Assembly (NCBI GenBank): GCA_012514615.1
Contig: JAAYZY010000145.1
Location: 1-5,860, forward strand
Length of the DNA: 5,860 nucleotides
From: Chloroflexota bacterium
GTDB lineage: Bacteria; Chloroflexota; Anaerolineae; DTPP01
Direction: 5' to 3'
In this document: positions 1 through 5,577 of the stretch, piece after piece
Numbering within the stretch: the first letter of the stretch is position 1
How the letters are laid out: every line of letters begins with the position of its first letter
Position numbers and translations under genes: made by a program
Notes under the pieces: model-generated
What the model was told of the DNA's origin: nothing
What the model saw: only the letters and a program-made list of their open reading frames with translations
The model's database searches: none

Positions 1-1502
1 AGGGCACCACCGGCACCCGCTTCATGATCTTCACCCCCCAGGGGCAGGTGGCGGCCTCCCACTACCAGGAACACACGCAGATCTACCCCCAACCCGGTTG
101 GGTGGAGCACGACCCGCTGGAGATCTGGGCCAAGACCCAAGCGGTCATCGCCGGAGCGCTGGCCCGCAGCGGCATCCACCCCCAAGAGATCGCCGCCATC
201 GGCATCACCAACCAGCGAGAGACCACTGTGGTGTGGGACGCCCAGACCGGCCAGCCGCTGCATAACGCCGTGGTCTGGCAATGCACCCGCACCACCGAGA
301 TCTGCCAGGCCCTCAAGGACCGAGGGCTGGAGCAGACGGTGCAGGCCGTCACCGGCCTGCCCATCGCCACCTACTTCTCGGGCCCCAAGCTGCAGTGGCT
401 GTTGCGGCACGTGCCCGGCCTGCGGGCCAAGGCCGAACGCGGCCAGGCCCTCTTCGGCACCGTGGATAGCTGGCTCATCTGGAACCTCACCGGCGGCCCT
501 CGGGGCGGCGCGCACGTTACCGACGTCTCCAACGCCTCCCGCACCATGCTCATGAACCTGCACACGTTGGACTGGGACCCACAGATGCTGGAGCTGCTGG
601 ACATCCCTCGGGCCATGCTGCCGGCCATCCGCCCGTCCAGCGACCCAGCCCTCTACGGCCATACGCCGCCGCAGGGCGCCCTGCCCAACATCCCGGTCTG
701 CGGGGCGCTGGGCGATCAGCAAGCCGCCCTCTTCGGCCAGGCCTGCTACGATGTGGGTGAGGCCAAGAACACCTACGGCACCGGCTGCTTCATGCTGCTG
801 AACACCGGGCGCCAGGCGGTGCCCTCCCGCCACGGCCTGCTCACCACCCTGGCCTACCAGTTGGGCCCGGAGCCGCCGGTCTACGCCCTGGAAGGCTCCA
901 TCGCCATCACTGGCGCGGCAGTGCAATGGCTGCGGGACCACCTCGGTCTGATCCGCCATGCGGCCGAGACGGAGGAGATCGCCCAGTCGGTGGAGGATGC
1001 CGGCGGCGTCTACTTCGTGCCGGCCTTCTCGGGGCTGTTCGCGCCACACTGGGACATGTACGCCCGCGGCGTCATCGTAGGGCTGACCCGCTACGCCACC
1101 CGCGCCCACCTGGTGCGGGCCACTTTGGAGGCGATCTGCTACCAGAGCCGCGAAGTGCTGGAGGCGATGGAAGCCGATTCCGGCGTGGCCCTCACCAGCC
1201 TGAAGGTGGACGGCGGCGCGGTGGCGAACAACTTCCTGATGCAGTTGCAGGCCGACATCCTGGGGGTGCCAGTGGTGCGGCCCACCGTAGGCGAGACTAC
1301 CGCCCTGGGTGCGGCCTACGCCGCCGGCCTGGCAGTGGGCCTGTGGGGCGGCGTGGCCGAGCTGCGCCAGAACTGGGGCGAGGACCGCGTCTTCGCGCCA
1401 ACGTGGGCCCAAGAGCGGCGGGCGGCCGGGTATGCTGGCTGGCTGCGAGCCGTGGAGCGGGCTCGCGGCTGGCTGCCCCAAGAAGGCACCGACGGAGACT
1501 GA
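1..1502 (+). CDS. glpK: Glycerol kinase, 5'-truncated by the window edge
   Basis: ATP-dependent cytoplasmic kinase of the FGGY family that converts glycerol to sn-glycerol-3-phosphate. The reading frame is open from base 1 (bases 1-2 are the end of a codon) and begins inside the N-terminal phosphate-binding loop, read as GTTGTRF at bases 3-23. Against E. coli GlpK only about 12 residues are missing, so the ATG at 24 is internal and not the true start. Conserved segments are easy to see: [51 protein letters not shown], and [13 protein letters not shown] with the catalytic-base aspartate codon at 714-716. Further on are [11 protein letters not shown], the second FGGY signature region around [20 protein letters not shown], and [14 protein letters not shown]. 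The visible 499 residues match the usual family length of about 500. The His-Phe pair phosphorylated by HPr in many Firmicute kinases is absent. It is the first visible gene of the plus-strand operon, and its product feeds the dehydrogenase encoded next. Confidence 0.97.
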   Translation, partial: GTTGTRFMIFTPQGQVAASHYQEHTQIYPQPGWVEHDPLEIWAKTQAVIAGALARSGIHPQEIAAIGITNQRETTVVWDAQTGQPLHNAVVWQCTRTTEICQALKDRGLEQTVQAVTGLPIATYFSGPKLQWLLRHVPGLRAKAERGQALFGTVDSWLIWNLTGGPRGGAHVTDVSNASRTMLMNLHTLDWDPQMLELLDIPRAMLPAIRPSSDPALYGHTPPQGALPNIPVCGALGDQQAALFGQACYDVGEAKNTYGTGCFMLLNTGRQAVPSRHGLLTTLAYQLGPEPPVYALEGSIAITGAAVQWLRDHLGLIRHAAETEEIAQSVEDAGGVYFVPAFSGLFAPHWDMYARGVIVGLTRYATRAHLVRATLEAICYQSREVLEAMEADSGVALTSLKVDGGAVANNFLMQLQADILGVPVVRPTVGETTALGAAYAAGLAVGLWGGVAELRQNWGEDRVFAPTWAQERRAAGYAGWLRAVERARGWLPQEGTDGD

Positions 1503-1612
1503 AGGACGGAGGACACCGACAAGGGTGCTGTTGGCCCGTGAAGCGAGGCGGGCTCCATGGCCTTCTGGGCGTCCCTTTGCGTTCTCTGTGCCGCGGGGGT
1601 ACAGAACAACAC

Positions 1613-1618
1613 AGGGAG
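1613..1618 (+). promoter_or_regulatory. Ribosome binding site deciding the glpA start
   Basis: AGGGAG lies five bases before the ATG at 1624. The same frame is open upstream to an ATG at 1309, but that stretch overlaps glpK. The protein family begins just before the Rossmann GxGxxG motif, so this site supports 1624 as the start. Confidence 0.7.
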
Positions 1619-1623
1619 TGGGA

Positions 1624-2805
1624 ATGGATCGAGCGCGAGTGGTGGTGATCGGCGGGGGCTGCACGGGGATCGCCACAGCCTACGACCTGGCCCTGCGGGG
1701 CCTCCAGGTGACGGTGCTGGAGCAGGGCGAACTGGCCTCGGCGGCCAGCGGCCGGCACCACGGCCTGCTGCACAGCGGGGCCCGCTACGCCCTCACCGAC
1801 CGCGAGTCGGCCCGGGAGTGCATCCAAGAGAACCTGATCCTTCGCCGAATCATGCCCGGGGCGCTGGAGCTGAACAACGGCTTCTTCGTGGCCCTCAGCG
1901 AGGCCGATCTGGCAGAGAAGGAGGCGTTCCTGGAAGGCTGCGCCGCGGCCGGCATCGAGGCCCGGGAGGTGGCTCCGGCCCAGGCGCTGCGCCGAGAGCC
2001 CAACTTGAACCCGCGCCTGCTGGCTGCCGTGGAGGTGCCAGACGGCTCCTTCGACGCCTGGCGGCTGGTGGCTCGCTTCTTGGCCAGCGCCCGAGCCCAC
2101 GGCGCCGACGTGCGGCCCTTCCAGGCGGTGACCGGCCTGCACGTGGAAGGCGGGGCGGTGAAGGGCGTGGAGGTGCGGGACCACCTGCGGGGGGGCACGT
2201 ACCGCTTGGAGGCGGACTTGGTGGTCAACGCGGCCGGCCCCTGGACCGACCGGGTGGCCGCCCTGGCTGGGGCGCGGGTGCCGGTGCGGCCCTCGCCCGG
2301 GGTGATGGTGGCTGTGGAAGGCCGCCTGACCCAGATGGTGGTAAACCGGCTGCACCGACCGGGCAACGGCGACATTGCCGTACCCCAGCGGCGCTGCCTC
2401 CTTCTGGGCACCACCTCCTGGTTCAGCGATGACCCCGACCACCTGGGGGTGCCGGCCGACCACGTGCAGCAGATGCTGCAGGCCGGCGCTGAGCTGGTGC
2501 CGGCGGTGGCCCGAGCCCCCTTCCGGGCGGCTTGGTCGGCGGCGCGGCCCCTGGTGGCTTTGGAGGGCGGTGAAGGCAGCGATCAGCGGGAGGTGAGCCG
2601 GTCGTTCCGCTGCCTGGACCACGAGGCCCGCGAAGGGGTGCGGGGCTTGGTGAGCATCTTGGGCGGCAAAGCCATCACCTGCCGTCTCATGGCCGAAGCC
2701 ACCGCCGACCTGGTCTGTGCCAAGCTGGGGGTCTCGGCGCCCTGCCGCACCGCCCAGAGGACCCTCCTGCCACACCACGCCCACTGCACCGCGCGGCCCT
2801 GCTAG
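1624..2805 (+). CDS. glpA: FAD-dependent glycerol-3-phosphate dehydrogenase, GlpA type, lacking the C-terminal domain
   Basis: Oxidises sn-glycerol-3-phosphate to dihydroxyacetone phosphate and passes electrons onward. The 393-residue protein is a DAO-fold flavoenzyme. It has an N-terminal dinucleotide-binding motif, GGGCTG at residues 10-15, followed by the ribose-binding acidic residue E33 in VTVLEQ. The GlpA hallmark GRHHGLLHSGARYA is at 43-56, and the strand VVNAAGPW at 200-207. The C-terminal FAD-contacting segment ILGGKAITCRLMAEA starts at 345. Residue by residue it tracks the first ~385 residues of E. coli GlpA, for example SARECI.EN.IL.RI and the VPDGS.D..RL region. It ends shortly after the segment matching TRPCTTA. 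E. coli GlpA runs to about 542 residues because of a BFD-like [2Fe-2S] domain that is absent here, and the GlpD-type C-terminal domain is absent too. The stop is followed after 32 bases by an iron-sulfur subunit gene, so there is no room for a frameshifted remainder. The last residues are His/Cys-rich. GlpA-type identity is firm; the complex it forms is inferred. Confidence 0.93.
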   Translation: MDRARVVVIGGGCTGIATAYDLALRGLQVTVLEQGELASAASGRHHGLLHSGARYALTDRESARECIQENLILRRIMPGALELNNGFFVALSEADLAEKEAFLEGCAAAGIEAREVAPAQALRREPNLNPRLLAAVEVPDGSFDAWRLVARFLASARAHGADVRPFQAVTGLHVEGGAVKGVEVRDHLRGGTYRLEADLVVNAAGPWTDRVAALAGARVPVRPSPGVMVAVEGRLTQMVVNRLHRPGNGDIAVPQRRCLLLGTTSWFSDDPDHLGVPADHVQQMLQAGAELVPAVARAPFRAAWSAARPLVALEGGEGSDQREVSRSFRCLDHEAREGVRGLVSILGGKAITCRLMAEATADLVCAKLGVSAPCRTAQRTLLPHHAHCTARPC

Positions 2806-2825
2806 GGCCGCCGACCCATTGGCGC

Positions 2826-2832
2826 AAGGAGA
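2826..2832 (+). promoter_or_regulatory. Ribosome binding site for the iron-sulfur subunit
   Basis: AAGGAGA sits five bases before a GTG at 2838, in the 32-base gap after glpA. The frame stays open further upstream but has no ATG close to a comparable site, so this element supports the GTG start. Confidence 0.75.
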
Positions 2833-2837
2833 CCGGT

Positions 2838-3608
2838 GTGAGACGACCTTTCGCCCGCCAGGCCCCGCCCCCAGCCGCGCCGCCCCCGGACGGCCCGGAG
2901 GAGGAGCTGACCCTGCGCGTCTTCCGCTTCAAGCCCGGGGCCATCGACCCGCCGCGCTACGACGCCTTCCGCGTCCACGCCCGCCCCTGCCACACGGTCA
3001 TTGACCTGCTGGAAGCGGTGCGTCTGGAGCAGGACGAGAGTCTGGCCTTCCGCCATTCCTGCCACCACGCCGCCTGCGGCACCTGCGCCATGCGCATCAA
3101 CGGGCGGGAACGGCTGGCCTGTGTCACCACCGTGCACGAGCTACGGGCCGAGGGGATCTCGCCGGTGGTGCTGGAGCCGCTGCGCCACCTGCCCTTGGTG
3201 AGCGACTTGGTGGTAGACATGGCGCCGTTCTATGCCCGCTGGCAGCAGGTGGACCTGCCGCTGCTGCGGGCCAGCGAGCCCACCGCCCCAGGCGCGGAAC
3301 CGGCCGCGCCCCCCACCCGCTACGAAGACTGCCTGGAGTGCGGAGCTTGCCTGTCAGCCTGCCCGGTGATGGGCTCCGACGCCCTCTACATGGGGCCAGC
3401 GGCCCTGGCTGCCGCACACCGCCTGACGGAAGAGCCGCGCCGGGCCGTCTCCAAGGACGTGCTGGCCCTGGTTGACCACGACCACGGCTGCTGGCGCTGC
3501 CACACCGCCTTCGAATGCAGCGAGGTCTGCCCCAACGGGGTGCAGCCGGCCGAACGGATCATGCGCCTGCGCCGCCGGCTGCTGCTGGGCCGCCTCTGGC
3601 CCTGGTGA
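2838..3608 (+). CDS. SdhB/FrdB-like iron-sulfur subunit, probable electron-transfer partner of GlpA
   Basis: A 256-residue protein of the succinate dehydrogenase/fumarate reductase iron-sulfur family, starting at GTG. Residues 1-22 are a Pro/Ala-rich tail not usual in SdhB. A plant-type ferredoxin domain follows with the [2Fe-2S] ligand pattern C75, C80, C83, C95 (SCHHAACGTCAM ... LAC). The C-terminal domain carries CLECGACLSACP (C165, C168, C171, C175) and CHTAFECSEVCP (C221, C227, C231). By comparison with E. coli SdhB, C165/C168/C171/C231 should bind [4Fe-4S] and C175/C221/C227 should bind [3Fe-4S]. The position that would supply a fourth ligand to the third cluster is Ala224, as expected for [3Fe-4S]. 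An extra Cys, C218, lies just before it. The usual partners (SdhA/FrdA flavoprotein and SdhC/D anchors) are absent. Its neighbours are glpA upstream and a UroD-like gene three bases downstream. I infer that it replaces GlpB/GlpC as the electron acceptor of GlpA, probably on the cytoplasmic side of the membrane. A stray fumarate-reductase subunit is the alternative. Confidence 0.9.
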   Translation: MRRPFARQAPPPAAPPPDGPEEELTLRVFRFKPGAIDPPRYDAFRVHARPCHTVIDLLEAVRLEQDESLAFRHSCHHAACGTCAMRINGRERLACVTTVHELRAEGISPVVLEPLRHLPLVSDLVVDMAPFYARWQQVDLPLLRASEPTAPGAEPAAPPTRYEDCLECGACLSACPVMGSDALYMGPAALAAAHRLTEEPRRAVSKDVLALVDHDHGCWRCHTAFECSEVCPNGVQPAERIMRLRRRLLLGRLWPW

Positions 3609-3611
3609 GGC

Positions 3612-4892
3612 ATGGCCACAGACGCGGCAGACGTCCTCTATCGTCAGCGGCTGCAGCGGTTCGAAGATGCGGTGGCCTTGCGCCAGCCCGACCGCGTGCC
3701 CATGGCCAGCCTGGCCAGCTTCTTCATGACACGGCTGGCCGGCATCTCCCCCGGCCAGGCCCTCTACGACTACGAGGCCATGGCCGCGGCCTGGCGCGCC
3801 TCGGCCCAGCGTTTGGGGTGGGACCTTGCGCCGCCCACCTTCACCATGCTGCCCGGGCCCCTGCTGGATGCCCTGGGGGCGCGCCTGGTGCGGTGGCCCG
3901 GCGGCAGCCTGCCGGCGCACCTGCCCTACCAGTTTGTCGAAGCCGAGTACATGAGCGCTGACGAGTACCCCAGCCTCGTGAGGGCCCCGGACGACTTCTT
4001 GCTGCGTACCGTGCTGCCCCGCTGGGCCCAGGCCCTGACCCCGCTGGCCGCCTGGCCCACGGCGCGGTGGGGCAGACTGGTCCGCCCAGTGCGCCTACTG
4101 GGCCTGCCGCCACGGGCCCTCTGGGGGGCGCTGGGAGGTGTGGCGCTGCGGCTGACCGGGAATCCCCCCCAGTGGCGGCGAGCCTGGGCTGAGGCGCTGC
4201 GCTGGCAGGCCGCCCAGAGCCGGCTGGCCAAGGCCCTGACGGCCAGCGGCTTCCCCCTGGTGGCTCGCGCCTTTACCCTCACCCCTTACGACTTCGTGGC
4301 CAGCTTCCTGCGGGGGCTACGGGGCATCTCCCTGGATATGCACCGCCGGCCCCAGGAGCTGCTGGCGGCGCTGGAGATCCTGCGCCGGCCGCTGACCGAG
4401 GCAGCCATCGCCTTGGCCCGCCGCAGTGGCGTGCCTCGGGTCTTCTTGCCCCTGCACCGCGGGGCAGCGAGCTTCATGTCCACGGCGCAGTTCGCCCGTT
4501 TCTACTGGCCGCACCTGCGGGGGATGCTGCTGGACCTGGTGGCAGCGGGCCTGACCCCCCTGCCGTTCTTCGAGGGCGACTACACCGCCCGCCTGCCGTT
4601 CCTGGCCGAGCTGCCGCCGGGCAAGGTCCTTGGGCATTTCGACCAGGTAGACCTCCCTGTAGCGCGGCGCGTGTTGGGCGGGCGAGTCTGCTTCTGGGGC
4701 AACGTGCCGGCGAGCCTTCTGGTGGCCGGAGCCCCGGCCGAGGTGCAGGCCTACGTACGCCGCCTCATCGACACCTTCGGCGACAGCGGCCTGGTGGTGG
4801 ACGGAGCGGTGGATGGCCTGCCAGCCGAGTCTCGCCCGGAGAACGTGGCGGCCATAACCGAGGCGGTGTGGGCCTACGGCCGCCGGCGCTAG
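3612..4892 (+). CDS. Uroporphyrinogen decarboxylase-superfamily protein (putative methyltransferase-like), function unknown
   Basis: A 426-residue protein with the UroD/MtaA/CmuA TIM-barrel signature: an opening RL.RFEDAVALRQPDRVP at about residues 13-30, a C-terminal RVCFWGNVPASLL at 358-370, then a PENVAAI segment near the end. It is not a haem-pathway HemE, since the MRQAGRY substrate-binding motif is missing and it is longer than the usual ~350 residues. It also differs from zinc-dependent corrinoid:CoM methyltransferases. Where those have H-x-C-G this protein reads FFEGDYTARL (F319, E321, G322, D323), and the later cysteine before the PENV segment is absent. This EGDYTxRL variant is one I associate with uncharacterised UroD-family proteins of anaerobes; that is recollection, not a search result. 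The ATG is three bases after the preceding stop, with only a GAGG too close to act as a normal ribosome site, so translation is probably coupled to the iron-sulfur subunit. No transmembrane segment is obvious. Family is confident, reaction unknown. Confidence 0.85.
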   Translation: MATDAADVLYRQRLQRFEDAVALRQPDRVPMASLASFFMTRLAGISPGQALYDYEAMAAAWRASAQRLGWDLAPPTFTMLPGPLLDALGARLVRWPGGSLPAHLPYQFVEAEYMSADEYPSLVRAPDDFLLRTVLPRWAQALTPLAAWPTARWGRLVRPVRLLGLPPRALWGALGGVALRLTGNPPQWRRAWAEALRWQAAQSRLAKALTASGFPLVARAFTLTPYDFVASFLRGLRGISLDMHRRPQELLAALEILRRPLTEAAIALARRSGVPRVFLPLHRGAASFMSTAQFARFYWPHLRGMLLDLVAAGLTPLPFFEGDYTARLPFLAELPPGKVLGHFDQVDLPVARRVLGGRVCFWGNVPASLLVAGAPAEVQAYVRRLIDTFGDSGLVVDGAVDGLPAESRPENVAAITEAVWAYGRRR

Positions 4893-4922
4893 GGGATTAG
4901 GCCGGCGGGCGGAACGGCGCGG

Positions 4923-4935
4923 CGTTGCCCCAACG
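4923..4935. repeat. Small hairpin beside the terminator, sharing a 9-base repeat with its loop
   Basis: CGTTG (4923-4927) pairs with CAACG (4931-4935) around a CCC loop and abuts the large hairpin directly. GTTGCCCCA occurs here (4924-4932) and again across the loop and right arm of the terminator (4952-4960). It may be an accessory part of the termination region or chance in GC-rich DNA. Confidence 0.35.
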
Positions 4936-4973
4936 GAAGGCGCCCAGGTGAGTTGCCCCACCTGGGCGCCTTC
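4936..4973 (+). terminator. Intrinsic-type terminator hairpin between convergent operons
   Basis: The arms 4936-4950 and 4959-4973 are perfect 15-bp complements (GAAGGCGCCCAGGTG and its reverse complement) around an 8-base loop. On the plus strand the 3' end of the stem and what follows is modestly T-rich (TTCTCTT at 4971-4977), so it best fits the glycerol operon, whose last stop is at 4892. The minus-strand side has no T run, so bidirectional action is possible but weaker. Confidence 0.8.
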
Positions 4974-5025
4974 TCTTGCGGTCTTCCTGCAACACAGGCT
5001 TCAAGTTGAGAGAGTTCGCCCACCC

Positions 5026-5544
5026 CTAGGGCTTCGGCAGCGTCCACCCTGGCCCGCGGTCTGCAGGAGTATGGCACATCTCACAGTAGTCCTCTGAGGG
5101 CGCATGCATCTTGTGGCAGGTATAGCACTCCATCTCGCCGTAGTGGGGGGAGTTGTGGGGGTTGCGATGCTCGGGCAGGTCTGCCGTAAACGCTATGATC
5201 TGCTCAAAACTGCCATGCTCATGGCACTTGTAGCACTCTTCTTTGGGAATGCGCCGTTCTCGCAGCGGCTCACGGTAGTCCTTGGTGATGTAATACGTGA
5301 CATACTCGTGCACAACCTGGCGCAACGGGCGGGCGTGGCACGACTGGCAGCCGATACCTCGCCCCGCGTGGTCAGCCGCCCCGAATGGCGAAGACTCCCA
5401 CGTCTCGTGGTAGGGCGCAACCAAGTGGCAGCTCTTGCATGACTCCGGCTGCTTGCTGCCATCCCTCATCCACGACATGCCCATGCTAGCCAGAGCCAAG
5501 ATGGTGAAGAACACCGCAAAGACGATCTTCAGGGTCTTGGACAC
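5026..5544 (-). CDS. Membrane-anchored pentahaem c-type cytochrome
   Basis: A 172-residue cytochrome with five CxxCH haem-attachment motifs: CKSCH (36-40), CQSCH (66-70), CYKCH (104-108), CYTCH (140-144) and CEMCH (154-158). A short basic N-terminus (K3, K6) and a hydrophobic stretch at about 7-25 form a signal-anchor or export signal, so the haems should lie outside the cytoplasm. The first two motifs with a single N-terminal anchor resemble the start of NapC/NirT/NrfH quinol dehydrogenases, which normally carry four haems. The C-terminal half (NPHNSPHYGEMECYTCHKMH, then SEDYCEMCH) resembles small tetrahaem cytochrome c3-type domains. The start is GTG at 5544, because GGAGG at 5554-5550 lies five bases before it; a TTG at 5556 overlaps that site. 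It follows the cytochrome b gene by 33 bases, so the two are probably co-transcribed. Likely role: taking electrons from a quinol-linked cytochrome b to a periplasmic or extracellular acceptor or reductase. The exact partner is unknown. Confidence 0.9.
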   Translation of the reverse strand: MSKTLKIVFAVFFTILALASMGMSWMRDGSKQPESCKSCHLVAPYHETWESSPFGAADHAGRGIGCQSCHARPLRQVVHEYVTYYITKDYREPLRERRIPKEECYKCHEHGSFEQIIAFTADLPEHRNPHNSPHYGEMECYTCHKMHAPSEDYCEMCHTPADRGPGWTLPKP

Positions 5545-5549
5545 AGGAA

Positions 5550-5554
5550 CCTCC
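5550..5554 (-). promoter_or_regulatory. Ribosome binding site deciding the cytochrome c start
   Basis: GGAGG on the minus strand, with five bases (TTCCT) before the GTG at 5544. The spacing matches that seen for glpA and the iron-sulfur gene, and it rules against the upstream TTG at 5556, which lies at the edge of this site. Confidence 0.75.
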
Positions 5555-5577
5555 AATCTGCTGGAATGGCGCGCGGC

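Noticed and set aside
1581..1607. Imperfect inverted repeat (GTTCTCTGT with ACAGAAC) upstream of glpA, considered as an operator or attenuator
   Set aside because: The pairing needs a two-base bulge and is short, with no T run or recognisable operator symmetry. The rest of the 1503-1623 gap shows nothing supportable.
1309..1623. A longer glpA starting at ATG 1309
   Set aside because: The added residues overlap glpK out of frame and resemble no GlpA N-terminus. The ATG at 1624 has a well-spaced ribosome site and sits just before the FAD-binding motif.
926..1648. A 240-codon plus-strand frame inside glpK
   Set aside because: Arg/Gly/Pro-rich, overlaps the conserved glycerol kinase in another frame, no recognisable domain.
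1297..2784. A 495-codon open frame on the minus strand opposite glpK/glpA
   Set aside because: It mirrors two confidently identified genes, is low-complexity in Gly/Arg/Pro/His/Gln, and shows no family motif. Long antisense frames are expected at this GC content.
2770..2838. A frameshift in glpA hiding the BFD domain
   Set aside because: Only 32 bases separate the glpA stop from the next well-supported start. The BFD domain would need over 100 codons, and no BFD-type CxC/CxxxxC pattern appears in any frame there.
4317..4961. A 214-codon minus-strand frame opposite the UroD-like gene
   Set aside because: No motif, Gln/Arg/Gly-biased composition, and it crosses the terminator hairpin.
5104..5442. 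A 112-codon plus-strand frame with hydrophobic stretches opposite the cytochrome c gene
   Set aside because: It is the antisense of a gene with five CxxCH motifs; the hydrophobic look comes from reverse-complemented His, Lys and Glu codons.
5545..5556. A cytochrome c start at TTG 5556
   Set aside because: That codon overlaps the edge of the GGAGG site, which is correctly spaced for GTG 5544, and the four added residues add nothing conserved.
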